A DNA stretch of 64,000 bases from Planctomycetota bacterium (GCA_028291545.1 JAQGHR010000086.1:91424-155423); one strand, 5' to 3'; numbered from the stretch's first letter, positions 26,966 through 37,115 are shown. Notes: generated from the sequence alone by a model not told the origin. A program made the numbers and translations.

Positions 26966-28084
26966 GTGTTTCGCCGTGTGCCGAGGCGTCGCGTGGTTTC
27001 TCGCCGCCCTGCCGTCAGTCGCCGTGATCTGATCCGACGTCTCCGGGACCAATCGCCCGGCGAGACGGCGTCTGTGGGTACGTCCAGCGGTTCGCATGAT
27101 CTGTTGAAGGCGAGCCGGCCGGCGATGGGCTCGTTTTTTGAGGTGCGAATTCCCGCGAATACGCCTGCTGGCACGGAGCTGGCGTGCCGCGCTCTGGACC
27201 GGATCGACGAGTTGGAAGCGCAGCTCACAGTTTACCGTGACGATTCCGAGGTCAGCCGCCTCAACGCAAAGGCCCATCTCGGACCCATCAAGGTAGATCA
27301 AGGTCTGTTCGATCTGCTCCGCACGGCCGATGAGATCGGTCGCGAGACGCAGGGCGCTTACGACGTGACGGCCGGGGCGCTCTCGGCGGCGTGGGGATTC
27401 ACGAGAGGTCCGAAGCGCGTCCCCGATTCCGAGACGTTGACCCGAGCCCGTGAGCGGACGGGGCGGCAGCATTTGCATCTTGATACCGCCGATTGCACCG
27501 TTGGGTTTGACCGGGAAGGCGTCGTGATCAATCTCGGGAGCATCGGAAAGGGGTACGCAATCGACGAGGCGGCGCGGGTCATCCGCGACCACTGGTGGCC
27601 GACTCCGGCGCTGATCCACGGGGGGCAGTCCAGCGTGTACGCTCTCGGCTCGCCGCCAGGTCTTCTCGCGGGTCGGTGGTCCGTCTCCCTGCGAAATCCA
27701 TTCGATCCATCACGACCATTGGGTATCATACAACTTTGCAATCGCGCCCTGGGCACGTCCGGGGCCGCGTTTCAACAATTCGAGGATGGTGGCCGGATGT
27801 ATGGCCATATCCTCGATCCTCGAACAGGTGAACCACCGGAACATGGCCCGGCCAGCGTCTCGGTGCTGGCGCCCTCGGCGGCTGAAGCCGATGCACTTTC
27901 GACGGCCTTTTATCTCATGGGGCCGGTGAAAGCCGCGGCGTTCCTGGCGAATCGGCCGGAGATCGGCGCGATTCTTGTGCTCGATGCCGAGGAAACCAGG
28001 CCACCGAGGATGATTCGCATCAATGTAAGTGACGAGGATTATCGTCCGGATCCGTCGGTTCGCCTCGCGATGTCGTCGCGCTGA
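26966..28084 (+). CDS. apbE: FAD:protein FMN transferase (ApbE family)
   Basis: A 372-residue exported flavinyltransferase that attaches FMN to Thr/Ser of periplasmic redox subunits. Visible features are RPAMGSFFEVRIP near residue 52, the substrate-binding region around YDVTAGALSAAW, NLGSIGKGYAID (about 192-203), and a conserved GTSGA segment followed by the metal/FAD region HILDPRTG. Arg-rich residues at the N-terminus (RRVPRRR...RRDLIRR) suggest a Tat-type or basic signal but no clean cleavage site is seen. Start is GTG at 26966. The target flavoprotein is not evident nearby. The next gene begins 63 bases after the stop in the same frame. Confidence 0.9.
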   Translation: MFRRVPRRRVVSRRPAVSRRDLIRRLRDQSPGETASVGTSSGSHDLLKASRPAMGSFFEVRIPANTPAGTELACRALDRIDELEAQLTVYRDDSEVSRLNAKAHLGPIKVDQGLFDLLRTADEIGRETQGAYDVTAGALSAAWGFTRGPKRVPDSETLTRARERTGRQHLHLDTADCTVGFDREGVVINLGSIGKGYAIDEAARVIRDHWWPTPALIHGGQSSVYALGSPPGLLAGRWSVSLRNPFDPSRPLGIIQLCNRALGTSGAAFQQFEDGGRMYGHILDPRTGEPPEHGPASVSVLAPSAAEADALSTAFYLMGPVKAAAFLANRPEIGAILVLDAEETRPPRMIRINVSDEDYRPDPSVRLAMSSR

Positions 28085-28147
28085 CCGCTCCGGTTCAACC
28101 TATCCCGCCGGGCCGATCCGGCGGGGCTCGCGAGAAGGAGACGTCCC

Positions 28148-29260
28148 CTGGCCGCTTCGAGACGCAACTATCCCGGCTTCTTCGGCGCCCTCTTCCTCGT
28201 GCTGCTACGCACGGCGATCGGCTGGCACTTCCTGTACGAGGGTGTCTATAAGATCAATACGACGGAGGCCCAGCGGGACTCCTGGGCCGGATCGGTGCTG
28301 ACGAAGATCCTGCCCGCGCCGCACGACAAGGACAAGGACGTCGAGCCTCCGTTCTCCGCCGAAGGTTACCTGAGAAACGCGACAGGCCCCCTGGCCCCGC
28401 GATTCCGCGCGATGGTTCCGGACGTCAACAGCTTCGCGAAGCTCGAACGAGACTCCGGGGGTCTGCCCACCCGCTTGAAAGAGGGGTGGAAGCGAGAAAT
28501 GGACCGCATTGCGAGCCACTTCCAGTTCACCGACGAACAGAGAGCCCTCGCCGAGAAGGAACTGGCCCGCTCGTCGGCGAAGATCGATGCCTGGTTCCTG
28601 GACCCGGAGAACGCCCAGAAGATCAAGAAGTACGATCGCGACGTCCGTCATGTCCGGGATGTCGAATCCTCGCCCGACTCGCTGCCGTATCAGCGCACCC
28701 AGGCGTACAAGGATCGGGCCGATGTCGAGAAGGCCCGCAAGGAGCTTGTCAACGCAATCGACGCGGACTTCGGCGCGCTGCGGGACGCCTGGTTGAAGCT
28801 TCCGACGGGAGATCAGCGGAAGGCGGCGGGATCGCTGACCACGCCGTGGACGCAGATCGATTGGATCAACGTCTCGACGATGTGGGGGCTCGCTCTTGTC
28901 GGCCTCTGCCTGATGCTCGGCCTGTTCACCCGCCTGGCGGCCCTCGGCGGCGCGGCCTATCTGCTGATGTTCTACCTCAGCATGCCCCCGTGGCCGGGTC
29001 TGCCCGTCGGCAAGGCGGCGGAGGGGCATTATCTTTATGTCAACAAGAACCTGATCGAGCTGATCGCCTGCCTCGCCATCGCCATGACCGCCAGCGGGCA
29101 CTGGCTCGGGTTGGATGCCTTGCTGTTCGGCCGTTGGCGCAGGAGGCGATCGGAGGCCCAGGCTCCCACTTCGCCCGCGACCGAAGTTCCGCTCGGATCC
29201 GCCGTCCCGGTCGCCCAATCGGGTCGGAGCGGCCAGCCGACCCGTCATCCCAAGCGGTAG
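28148..29260 (+). CDS. DoxX-like membrane protein with a large insertion, CTG start
   Basis: A 370-residue membrane protein. The first helix (GFFGALFLVLLRTAIGWHFLYEG) matches the start of DoxX-like proteins. A hydrophilic, mostly helical stretch of about 180 residues follows (about 45-225). Then come three helices (WINVSTMWGLALVGLCLMLGL, GAAYLLMFYLSM, LIELIACLAIAM). Normal DoxX proteins are ~140 residues with four adjacent helices. Codons upstream of the GTG at 28199 are clearly coding (RNYPGFFGALFL), and the only start with a good ribosome site (AAGGAG, 7 bases away) is CTG at 28148. The gene lies between apbE and the oxidoreductase. Confidence 0.8.
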   Translation: MAASRRNYPGFFGALFLVLLRTAIGWHFLYEGVYKINTTEAQRDSWAGSVLTKILPAPHDKDKDVEPPFSAEGYLRNATGPLAPRFRAMVPDVNSFAKLERDSGGLPTRLKEGWKREMDRIASHFQFTDEQRALAEKELARSSAKIDAWFLDPENAQKIKKYDRDVRHVRDVESSPDSLPYQRTQAYKDRADVEKARKELVNAIDADFGALRDAWLKLPTGDQRKAAGSLTTPWTQIDWINVSTMWGLALVGLCLMLGLFTRLAALGGAAYLLMFYLSMPPWPGLPVGKAAEGHYLYVNKNLIELIACLAIAMTASGHWLGLDALLFGRWRRRRSEAQAPTSPATEVPLGSAVPVAQSGRSGQPTRHPKR

Positions 29261-29325
29261 CGGATCCGAACACTACGCAAGGTCCGAACGAATTATCTTC
29301 ATCAACCGCATCCGGAGCGAACCTC

Positions 29326-30912
29326 ATGGCCCTTCTGACTCCCGAACAACGCACGCTCGGCCGCGAAAATGCCAATACGGCCCTGGGCGTGACCCGCCGC
29401 GACTTCCTGAAGGCTGCCGCCGTCGCGCCGGCGATGGGGGCGTTCTACTTCGGTTACACCGGCGTGGACAAGCCCGTGAGGGCCGCGATCATCGGCACCG
29501 GCGCCGAGGGTTGCAACGCGATGATCCACGAACACAATCGCGCCTTCATCGATTACATCGGCTTCTGCGACGCCCGGCCCAGCCATCAGAAACGGGCGAT
29601 CGATGAGTTCACCAAGCACCCGGATTATCCCAAGGCCGATGTCGAGAAGCTGAAGAAGTACGACGATGTCGACAAGATGCTCGACGATCCGGACGTCGAG
29701 CTGGTCGTCATCGCGCTGCCGCTGTGGCTTCATGCTCCCGTCGCCATCAAGGCGATGCAGAAGGGCAAGCATGTTTTCTGTGAGAAGCTGATGGCGCATA
29801 ACGTCGGCCAGTGCAAGGCGATGGTGACGACGGCTCACGACAAGAACCGCCTGCTTGCGATCGGCCACCAGCGGCACTATTCGGCCCTCTACGACAATGC
29901 CAACTACTTCGTCCAGAATGGCCACCTCGGCGAGATCCGCCACATCCGGGCGTCCTGGCACCGCAACCAGGCCGTACCGAGACTGGCGAAGGACAAGGCC
30001 GGGAACTACCAGTACGACCAGGCGGGGAACCCGGTCTACGTCCGCGACGATGCCGGCAATATCGTCTATTTCGACTCGTGGAAGCCGGCGATCCCGCCCG
30101 AGGATGTGAATGTCGATTTCAAGAAATATGGCTATAAGTCGGTCGACGAGCTGGTCCGTTGGCGGCTCTACAATCGCACCGGCGCCGGGCTGATGGCCGA
30201 GCTGGGCAGCCACCAGCTCGACGCCTGCTCGATCTTCCTGGGCAAGGTCCATCCGCTCGCCGTGACCGGCATCGGCGGCCAGTTCTTCTACACCGACGGG
30301 CGCGAGGTTGACGACCATGTGTTCGTGAACTTCGAGTTCCCCGGCAAGAGCGGCCCGACCGGCAAGGATCATGTGGTCGTCACCTACTCGTCGATCAACA
30401 CCAACAAGTTCGACAAGTACGGCGAGACGGTGATGGGGACTCGGGGCACGATGATCGTCGAGGAGGAACGAGAGATCCTCTTCTACAAAGAGCCGGACCC
30501 GAATCCGTCGAAGTCGAGCGGGGCGGCCCTCCAGACGTCGATCACGGTCGAGAAGCCCCTCGGCGGCAAGCCGACCATCGAAGCCAGCCCCAGCGCAGCC
30601 GGCCCCACCGCCGCGGCGTCGCTCGGAACACTCGCACTCGATGCCCCTTCTCGGGGCTACCGCGAGGAGCTGGAGCACTTCGCGTACTGCATCCGCAACG
30701 GCAATAAGGACAACTACCACGAGACGACCGACGACAAGTTCCGGCCGCGATGCCGGGGTGAGGTCGCGCTGGCGGACGCCGTGATCGCGCTGACGAGCAA
30801 CCTGGCCATGAGAGAGAAGCGGCGAATCGACTTCAAGGAATCGTGGTTCGACTGGAAATCCCCGGAGGTCCCCGACAAGTCGGAGGGGGATCTTGACATG
30901 GGTAAGAGCTGA
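29326..30912 (+). CDS. Tat-exported Gfo/Idh/MocA-family oxidoreductase
   Basis: A 528-residue NAD(P)-dependent oxidoreductase-like protein. The Tat signal is [18 protein letters not shown] (about residues 25-42). A Rossmann motif follows ([14 protein letters not shown]). The active-site region EKLMAHN (EKP in most relatives) and a second domain with the substrate-binding [15 protein letters not shown] follow. The family is strongly expanded in planctomycetes, where members act on exported or imported sugars and inositols; substrate unknown here. The ATG is preceded by GGAG. The transcript from apbE on ends at the terminator starting at 30943. Confidence 0.93.
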   Translation: MALLTPEQRTLGRENANTALGVTRRDFLKAAAVAPAMGAFYFGYTGVDKPVRAAIIGTGAEGCNAMIHEHNRAFIDYIGFCDARPSHQKRAIDEFTKHPDYPKADVEKLKKYDDVDKMLDDPDVELVVIALPLWLHAPVAIKAMQKGKHVFCEKLMAHNVGQCKAMVTTAHDKNRLLAIGHQRHYSALYDNANYFVQNGHLGEIRHIRASWHRNQAVPRLAKDKAGNYQYDQAGNPVYVRDDAGNIVYFDSWKPAIPPEDVNVDFKKYGYKSVDELVRWRLYNRTGAGLMAELGSHQLDACSIFLGKVHPLAVTGIGGQFFYTDGREVDDHVFVNFEFPGKSGPTGKDHVVVTYSSINTNKFDKYGETVMGTRGTMIVEEEREILFYKEPDPNPSKSSGAALQTSITVEKPLGGKPTIEASPSAAGPTAAASLGTLALDAPSRGYREELEHFAYCIRNGNKDNYHETTDDKFRPRCRGEVALADAVIALTSNLAMREKRRIDFKESWFDWKSPEVPDKSEGDLDMGKS

Positions 30913-30942
30913 GCGGGTCGCGTACGCCAGGTCAATCGCTCC

Positions 30943-30984
30943 AGGCCGACCGGGCTTGCGTGCCCGGTCGGCCTTGCCTTTTTT
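30943..30984 (+). terminator. Rho-independent terminator
   Basis: A perfect 13-base-pair stem (30943-30955 with 30962-30974) around a TTGCGT loop, followed by TGCC and six T at 30979-30984. It closes the apbE-DoxX-oxidoreductase unit. Confidence 0.92.
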
Positions 30985-31063
30985 GCGGAATCGTCGAGAA
31001 TGGCTCCAGGGCGACCGCCGGTCCCTGACTGTCGTCCCGCGCTCGAAGGGAGATCGTGCGCAG

Positions 31064-31903
31064 ATGTCGAGTGTACCGATCGATTCGAACGAACATTCCC
31101 CCATCGATAAGCTGGGCGAGCATGTGTTCGACGCGGTCGCGGAAGTTGGCGACATCGCCCTCTTCTCCGCATCAACGCTGGGTTGGATGTTTCGGAAGTT
31201 GCCAAGGTGGTCCACCTTGGTCCCAAACTTCTACACCATCGGCGTTTCCAGCGTCCCGGTCGTTGCAATAACCGGTACGTTTATCGGCATGGTCCTCGCG
31301 GTCCAGGCCCATAGCCAGTTCGCGGCGATGGGGATGGAAACCCGCCTGGGGTCGGTGATCAATATCTCTCTGGTGAAGGAGCTTGGGCCAGTCCTGGCAG
31401 CAACCATGCTGGCCGGGCGTGTGGGTTCCTCGATGGCGGCGGAACTCGGCACCATGCGCGTGACCGAGCAGATCGACGCCCTGTCCGCGCTCGGCACCAA
31501 TCCTGTCCGATATCTCGTCGTCCCGCGGTTCTTGGCCTGCGTCATGCTGATCCCGCTCCTCACGCTCATGGCCGACTTCATGGGCGTGATCGGCGGAGCC
31601 GTGATCAGCACCCAGGTGATGGGCGTGGACGCGTTCCACTACTGGCTTCACTCCCGGCGCTATGTCGGGAGCCTCGATTTGTTCGCCGGGGTCTTCAAGA
31701 GTCTCTTCTTCGGCGCGGCGATCGCCTTGATCAGTTGCCATCGAGGATTTCATTCCAAAGCCGGCGCGGAAGGCGTGGGCAAGGCGGCGACCGAGGCGTT
31801 TGTCTTCTCATTCATCGCCATCCTGTTCCTCGATTTTTGCATCGGTCTGGTCTGGAACGCCGTCTACTATTCGATCTGGCCGCAGAACACCGGGCTTTTA
31901 TGA
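31064..31903 (+). CDS. mlaE: MlaE-family ABC transporter permease
   Basis: Inner-membrane permease of a lipid transport system, 280 residues with about five to six helices. It shows the MlaE core: [52 protein letters not shown] (the coupling region), and [13 protein letters not shown]. The ATG at 31064 is chosen over an in-frame one at 30893 that would lie upstream of the terminator. It overlaps the ATPase gene as ATGA. By analogy with Mla it moves phospholipids between membranes; no MlaB, MlaC or MlaA gene is seen here. Confidence 0.95.
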   Translation: MSSVPIDSNEHSPIDKLGEHVFDAVAEVGDIALFSASTLGWMFRKLPRWSTLVPNFYTIGVSSVPVVAITGTFIGMVLAVQAHSQFAAMGMETRLGSVINISLVKELGPVLAATMLAGRVGSSMAAELGTMRVTEQIDALSALGTNPVRYLVVPRFLACVMLIPLLTLMADFMGVIGGAVISTQVMGVDAFHYWLHSRRYVGSLDLFAGVFKSLFFGAAIALISCHRGFHSKAGAEGVGKAATEAFVFSFIAILFLDFCIGLVWNAVYYSIWPQNTGLL

Positions 31904-32724
31904 ACGAGGGCGGAACGGCGAGGGGAGCAGATCGGCCCATCGTCGCGCTTCAGGGCGTGTCGATGCGGTTCCGCCATCAGTCCGTCCTTCGCGATATCAA
32001 CCTGACCATCCCTCGCGGCCAGACCCTCTGCGTCATCGGGGAAAGCGGCTGCGGAAAAACGGTGATGCTCAAGTTGATCATCCGCCTCCTCAAGCCCACC
32101 AGGGGGACGGTCTCGTTCGACGGCCACGACCTGGCTGGCCTCAACGAGGCGGAATTGAATCGGACCCGCCTCCGGTTCGGATTCCTCTTTCAGGGAGCCG
32201 CCCTGTTCGACAGTCTCACCATCTTCGATAACGTCGCCTTCGGCCTGCGCGAGCACTCGCTCTACGACGAGGAAACACTCACGAAAATCGTCTCCGACCG
32301 CATCCACGAGGTCGGATTGCCGGACGGTCTGGAACACAAGAAGCCTGCCGAGCTCTCCGGCGGTCAACGAAAACGGGTCGGTCTCGCCCGCGCCCTGGCT
32401 CTCGATCCCGAGGTCATGCTGTACGACGAGCCGACCACGGGGCTCGACCCGATCATGACCGACGTCATCAACGAGTTGATCCTCCAAACCCAGCACACCA
32501 AGAAGGCCACCGGCATCGTCGTGACTCACGAGATGAAGACGGTCACGAAGGTCGCCGATCGCGTCGTCATGCTCTACCCCCTGGCACGCCTCGATCCCGA
32601 TGAGTCCCAGATCATTTACGACGGCCCCGCCCAGGGACTCGAGGACCATCCGGACCCGCGCGTCCGCCAGTTCGTCCGTGGTGAAGCCGGCGAACGATTG
32701 AGAGAATTGGGGCAGCGTCGGTAG
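31900..32724 (+). CDS. mlaF: MlaF-family ABC transporter ATP-binding protein
   Basis: A 274-residue nucleotide-binding subunit. Walker A is [10 protein letters not shown], the Q-loop [21 protein letters not shown] matches MlaF/Mkl, the signature is [15 protein letters not shown], Walker B is [12 protein letters not shown] and the switch His is VTHEMKTV. The start ATG overlaps the mlaE stop. Family-level function is energising lipid transport. Confidence 0.96.
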   Translation: MNEGGTARGADRPIVALQGVSMRFRHQSVLRDINLTIPRGQTLCVIGESGCGKTVMLKLIIRLLKPTRGTVSFDGHDLAGLNEAELNRTRLRFGFLFQGAALFDSLTIFDNVAFGLREHSLYDEETLTKIVSDRIHEVGLPDGLEHKKPAELSGGQRKRVGLARALALDPEVMLYDEPTTGLDPIMTDVINELILQTQHTKKATGIVVTHEMKTVTKVADRVVMLYPLARLDPDESQIIYDGPAQGLEDHPDPRVRQFVRGEAGERLRELGQRR

Positions 32725-32792
32725 GAGTTGACGAGCGATCTCCCCCGAAACATCTGCGCGGGCCGCGAACTGCGAATTGCCGGAGGTAAGCC

Positions 32793-33902
32793 ATGAACGA
32801 ACGCGTGATGCAGTTTCGAATCGGGATGTTCGTGATCGTGGCGGGACTCGTCCTGACGATGCTCGTCGTCTGGTTCGGCGAGAGCCCGTCGCTATTCCGC
32901 TCTCAGTCGTACGTGACGGTGCACTACTCGGAAGCCCCCGGCGTGAGTGAAGGCATCCCGGTTCGCAAGAGCGGCATCCGCGTCGGGGAAGTTACGGCGA
33001 TCCGGTTCGACGATCGGCCAGGTCAGCCGGACGGTGTGCTCGTCACCCTTGCGCTCGACAAGAAATTCAAGATTCGCGCCGGCTCCATCCCCAGGATTTC
33101 CCGCGCCCTCATCGGCGACGTCACCATTGATTTCATGCCCGGCGCCGGTGATGGCCCACTGCCCACGAGCGATCGTCGGGCCAGTGCCCCGCTGATTGAA
33201 GGTGCGGTCGCTCCGGATCCCGCGAACGCCCTTGCGTCGGCAACCGAGGCGTTCCAGAACGTCAAGGGGACACTTGAATCGATCGACCAGGCGGCCAAGG
33301 GCATCGCCGGGATCTCCAAGAAGGCGGAAAAACTCGATGAATTCCTGACTTCCTTCCGCGACATGGGATTGAAGGTCGGGGTTCTGGCCGATGACCTCTT
33401 GAAGATGACCAGGGCCGCGGGCGGCGACCTCCCGGGGGCGTTGACAAACATGCGTGTCCTGACCGACAAGCTCAATACCACACTCGACGACAAAACACGC
33501 GCCGATTTTCAGGCATCCGTCGGCCAACTCGCCTCGAGCACATCGAAGCTCGACAAGATCCTCAGCGACGTCCAGCCCCTGGCGCTTGATCTCGGCCAGG
33601 AACCAGGCCGAAAGCCCGCCACGACGATGGGCCAAGCCCTCATGAGGTTCAACCGCATGACCTACGACTTAAGTCTCTTGACCACTCAGATCGGCGACGG
33701 TCGCGGGCGATTGAACATGAATGGGACACTGCAGAAGCTGGTGAGCACCGCCGAGTTGTACGATAATTTCAACCGCATAGCCCTCTCGGCCCGCGACGTG
33801 ATGGGCAGCGCTAAAACGGCGATGGGCCATATCAATCGTTTCGCCGAACGGATCGCCAACGATCCGGGCACCCTGAGTCGCGGTATGCTTCAACGGCAAT
33901 AG
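32793..33902 (+). CDS. MCE-domain lipid-transport protein (MlaD-like)
   Basis: A 369-residue periplasmic substrate-binding protein anchored by one N-terminal helix (FVIVAGLVLTMLVVWF). The MCE domain spans about residues 35-125 (VTVHYSEAPGVSEGIPVRKSGIRVGEV). A long helical tail follows (~150-365), typical of tunnel-forming MCE proteins and much longer than the ~183-residue E. coli MlaD. It follows mlaF by 68 bases. It probably forms a hexamer with the mlaE/mlaF complex, by family analogy. Confidence 0.93.
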   Translation: MNERVMQFRIGMFVIVAGLVLTMLVVWFGESPSLFRSQSYVTVHYSEAPGVSEGIPVRKSGIRVGEVTAIRFDDRPGQPDGVLVTLALDKKFKIRAGSIPRISRALIGDVTIDFMPGAGDGPLPTSDRRASAPLIEGAVAPDPANALASATEAFQNVKGTLESIDQAAKGIAGISKKAEKLDEFLTSFRDMGLKVGVLADDLLKMTRAAGGDLPGALTNMRVLTDKLNTTLDDKTRADFQASVGQLASSTSKLDKILSDVQPLALDLGQEPGRKPATTMGQALMRFNRMTYDLSLLTTQIGDGRGRLNMNGTLQKLVSTAELYDNFNRIALSARDVMGSAKTAMGHINRFAERIANDPGTLSRGMLQRQ

Positions 33903-33977
33903 TCCGAGTGACACGCAGTCAACTGCATGCACGTGAAAGGCGTACGCCAATTCCAATCGCCTTGTCACACCTCTCGA

Positions 33978-34709
33978 TCAACGACCCGCCCCGCTTCTCG
34001 ACCGCCTCCCGATCAGGAGTGTGCGTTCTGTTCGCTTCGGGGCCTTATTCGCCCCGGCGAGTGCCGTGTCTTTGTCCGTCTTCGAAGAATCCAGTCCCGG
34101 CTCGAACGGTGACGATCCGGGCAGAGGTGCCGGGAGATCACTGGGAGGGATATAAGGTATCCCCGGAACTGCCTCCCCCGGTCCCAGGCTGTCGGGCACG
34201 CTAAGAGTCGCTCCACGCCGCTGAAACAGGATCGGCTCGCCAGGAGTCGATCCGAATTGAGCGATCGACGGGTCACATGCCGAGCACGAGCCCTCGCAAT
34301 TCTTGCCGAGTGCCCTCAGGGCTTTCCGGGCTTGAATCCGGGTGCATAGATCCTTGTCATTTCTCGCGGTATGACTCAACGCCTCGTGAACTTCTGGCAG
34401 GCATGGAGCGAGCTTCTTGAGCGACTCCGCCGCTTCCTCGCGAACTTCGTCGTTACAATCGCGAAGCATGGCCGCGACCAGGGCGTGTACAATCTCGGGA
34501 TGACACTTCCAGTCGAATTTCGCCAGACGGTGAGCTGCATTATCCCGATCCCTCCAGCGAGGAGCGACCTGAAGCGTCGTGATGTCACGCGTCAGGGTGA
34601 GGTTCTCAACGCCGCAACTGTCGCAGCAACCGACTTGGCTCTCGCGGTGACCGCCAGATCCGACCGCAACCTGAGAGACGAGAAGCGCGATGCAAAGCGT
34701 TGTGCTCAT
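33978..34709 (-). CDS. Secreted HEAT-repeat protein
   Basis: A 243-residue protein with a short hydrophobic N-terminus (TTLCIALLVSQVAVG). It is followed by cysteine pairs (CCDSCG) and HEAT-like repeats between about 45 and 130 (DRDNAAHRLAKFDWKCHPEIVHAL, then DCNDEVREEAAESLKKLAPCLPEVHEAL, then ARKALRALG). Further Cys residues (CEGSCSACD) precede a low-complexity tail rich in Pro, Gly and Ser. This is a recognisable planctomycete protein type. Function unknown. Convergent with the mlaD-like gene. Confidence 0.82.
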   Translation of the reverse strand: MSTTLCIALLVSQVAVGSGGHRESQVGCCDSCGVENLTLTRDITTLQVAPRWRDRDNAAHRLAKFDWKCHPEIVHALVAAMLRDCNDEVREEAAESLKKLAPCLPEVHEALSHTARNDKDLCTRIQARKALRALGKNCEGSCSACDPSIAQFGSTPGEPILFQRRGATLSVPDSLGPGEAVPGIPYIPPSDLPAPLPGSSPFEPGLDSSKTDKDTALAGANKAPKRTERTLLIGRRSRSGAGR

Positions 34710-34841
34710 CTTAGCTCGCCATGAGGCCGCAACTTATCGAGGGAGGGAGCTCGGTCCCGACTCACCAGCATAACCCCTAGATTCCCTAGAGCAAATTTTA
34801 CGACGCATTTTCTCAAGTTATGCGAGATCTCGGACGACAGC

Positions 34842-35825
34842 ATGGTCACTGGTGGATTTTTTTCCCTGTTTCGCCCTGGAACCGTAATCGCGGTCCTCGC
34901 CCTCTCACTGGTCCTGGCCGCCTGGGCGCCAGGGATTGCGCTCGTCACCTTGCTGATCGCCTCGTGGTCCCTGGTGCGGGCCTGGAAGGGTTCGAAGGGC
35001 TTGACCCTCCGGCCGGCGATCGTTTGGGGATTCCTTGCGGTGGGCCTCGGAATCACGGCCCAGGTTCTGGGCTGGAGTGAGCCGCTCCAGAGCGGTCGGC
35101 CCGTGGCTGGACACTGGGCCTATCTCTCCAGCCTCGCGGTGCTCGCGGCCTTGATCTCGGTTCTCGGGGCAAGAACGCCCGGCGGGGGAGCTTGGGCCAT
35201 CCTGATGGGTCTGCTGGTCGTGGTCTTCCTGCTTCCCTGGCTGGAAGGTTCCGGCCTGGCAAGAGGGGCGGGGGGAATGGATCGATTGCGGCTCGATCCG
35301 CCGTGGTCGATCTTTTTCGCGCTCCTGATTCTCGCTGGTGTGACAAATTACCTACCGACTCGCTTTGGCCTGTCGGCCGGATTCGTGGGCGCATCGCTGA
35401 TTGTCGAGTTGCTCGGCCTCGTCCAGTCGGACTGGCCACCCGCCAGGCGGGCGGTGGTCTGGTCGCTGAGCCCATTGCTCCTCGCCCTTGGGCTCATCCT
35501 TGCGCTCCATGGGGCAGCCAGACCGTTGACGCCCGACGAGCCCCTGACGCGACTGTGGCTCTGGTTCCGGGACCACTGGGGAGTGGTGTGGGCACTCAGG
35601 GTCCGCGAACGCTTCAATCGGACGGCGGAATCGGCGGGCTGGGGCGTCCGCCTGGGCTGGCAGGGTCCGGTGTGGCTGGATGCCGACGAACCCCGAGAAA
35701 TCCCCGAGACGGCCGAGCGGACTCTGGCCACGCTGCTCAGACGATTCGCCGACTCGACTCGAATTGAGCAGGCCTCGCGAGACGAAGCCGCCGGGGCTTG
35801 TCCCGCCAATGAGCTTGACGGATGA
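34842..35825 (+). CDS. Polytopic membrane protein of unknown function
   Basis: A 327-residue protein with about eight hydrophobic helices within residues 10-230 and a soluble C-terminal third. That third has SxLxxLWLWFRDHWGVVWALRVRERFN-like sequence, followed by ETAERTLATLLRRFA. This tail is conserved in planctomycete hypothetical proteins by my recollection, without assigned role. The start is ATG; its upstream region is AT-rich. The AI-2E gene begins at or just after its end. Confidence 0.75.
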   Translation: MVTGGFFSLFRPGTVIAVLALSLVLAAWAPGIALVTLLIASWSLVRAWKGSKGLTLRPAIVWGFLAVGLGITAQVLGWSEPLQSGRPVAGHWAYLSSLAVLAALISVLGARTPGGGAWAILMGLLVVVFLLPWLEGSGLARGAGGMDRLRLDPPWSIFFALLILAGVTNYLPTRFGLSAGFVGASLIVELLGLVQSDWPPARRAVVWSLSPLLLALGLILALHGAARPLTPDEPLTRLWLWFRDHWGVVWALRVRERFNRTAESAGWGVRLGWQGPVWLDADEPREIPETAERTLATLLRRFADSTRIEQASRDEAAGACPANELDG

Positions 35826-35883
35826 TGGACGTAGACTCATACCGGAACCGAATCAGGCCCGACAGACGTGGAGGGAGGAGCCG

Positions 35884-37086
35884 TTGGAAAGGAATAGCGC
35901 CGCCACAACCGCGTCGGTCATCCTCGCCGTGCTAGGGACGATCGCAGCGCTCTATTTCTTGAAAGTGATCCTCGTCCCGGTCGTCCTCGCGTTGCTGGTG
36001 GCGTGCGTCCTTTCTCCGTTCACGCGGTTGATCCGGCGGATCCTTCCCCTCGGAGCCACGGGCGCGGCGGTTGTATTGTTTCTGCTGCTCACCATGGTCG
36101 GGCTCTACCTCTCGACGCTCGCGGCCGAGAGCCTGATGAAAGCAACGACCACGCTGCCGGCGGACGCCGACAACCTCTCGCACATGCTGAGCGACCGCGT
36201 CAAGGATCTCGCGAGCGACATGCCCTACCTGCGTGGTGTCCTGCCCGAGGCGGGTACGATCGACCTCCTTGGCGACCGTAATCGAGCCTTCTTGATCGCG
36301 ACGTTGAGCGATCGGCTCGGCGATCTCTCGGGGGTCGTCGTGCAGGGCCTGATTGTGATGGTGCTCGCGCTCTTCTTCCTCATCGAGAGCGAGATGCTGG
36401 CGCAGAAGCTCGTCCGCTTTTTCGCCCCGTCGCAGGGCGACGCGCACCCGGCGGAAAGAGCCTTGCAGGATCTCGTCCACCAGATCCGTTCCTACTTGAT
36501 CGCGAGAACCCTGATCAATATCGGGCTGGGGCTGGTGTTCGCCCTCGCGCTCTGGATTCTTGGGCTCCGCTATTACCTTGCACAAGGGGCGCTGGTCGCG
36601 TTCACGAACTTTGTTCCGTATGTCGGGCAGGTTCTGGGAGGTGCGGTCCCGGTCCTGGGGACGATCTTGCAGGGAAAACAATTCGGAGACGCCCTGATCG
36701 TGGCCGCCGTCTACATCGGCCTCCTCGGTGTCGAAGGCTACATCGTCACGCCGTATGTCCTTGGCCGATCGCTCGACCTAAACGGTACGACCGTGCTGAT
36801 CGCCTGCCTGTTCTGGGGCTTCCTTTGGGGATTGGTGGGCCTCGTCCTCGCCATGCCGTTCGCCGTCTGCATGAAGCTGGTCTTTCAACAGGTGCCCTCA
36901 CTCCACCGTTGGGCCGATCTGATGAGCCAGACCTGGGTTCCCCCGACGAGCTTCTCGGTACTTGAGCCAGACATGGCAGCCGGGACGACGAACGGCTCGC
37001 TGCCGGCAAAGCCAATGGCAAATGCGATTTCCGAAGAATTCGAGCGGGGTCAGGAAGTGGCCGGTGAGAGCAGTTTCAGTGCGTGA
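35884..37086 (+). CDS. AI-2E family transporter
   Basis: A 400-residue membrane protein of the PerM/AI-2E exporter-like family with about eight helices. Two hydrophobic blocks lie at the N-terminus, followed by a soluble loop (about 90-150) and the C-terminal cluster containing FTNFVPYVGQVLGG and the P-x-PG-like pore region (LFWGFLWGLVGLVLAMP). Start choice: a TTG at 35884 has a strong AGGGAGG five bases upstream. An ATG at 35809 in the same frame overlaps the previous gene by 17 bases and lacks such a site. Substrate unknown. Confidence 0.88.
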   Translation: MERNSAATTASVILAVLGTIAALYFLKVILVPVVLALLVACVLSPFTRLIRRILPLGATGAAVVLFLLLTMVGLYLSTLAAESLMKATTTLPADADNLSHMLSDRVKDLASDMPYLRGVLPEAGTIDLLGDRNRAFLIATLSDRLGDLSGVVVQGLIVMVLALFFLIESEMLAQKLVRFFAPSQGDAHPAERALQDLVHQIRSYLIARTLINIGLGLVFALALWILGLRYYLAQGALVAFTNFVPYVGQVLGGAVPVLGTILQGKQFGDALIVAAVYIGLLGVEGYIVTPYVLGRSLDLNGTTVLIACLFWGFLWGLVGLVLAMPFAVCMKLVFQQVPSLHRWADLMSQTWVPPTSFSVLEPDMAAGTTNGSLPAKPMANAISEEFERGQEVAGESSFSA

Positions 37087-37087
37087 C

Positions 37088-37115
37088 TTGACCACCCGAG
37101 CCGATCCCCTAGGAT
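37088..37115 (+). promoter_or_regulatory. Candidate promoter of the SelW-like/selD unit (TTGACC-N16-TAGGAT)
   Basis: TTGACC at 37088-37093 and TAGGAT at 37110-37115 are 16 bases apart, directly after the AI-2E stop codon. Same hexamers and spacing as before rny. Transcription would start about 30 bases before the SelW-like start codon. Confidence 0.6.

Noticed and set aside
28486..29325. N-terminal extension of the oxidoreductase
   Set aside because: The same frame is open through the DoxX-like gene, but the Tat motif and ribosome site place the start at 29326.
29302..31215. Open frame of 637 codons on the minus strand
   Set aside because: Antisense to the Tat oxidoreductase, the terminator and the start of mlaE. 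No domain, and it crosses a strong terminator.
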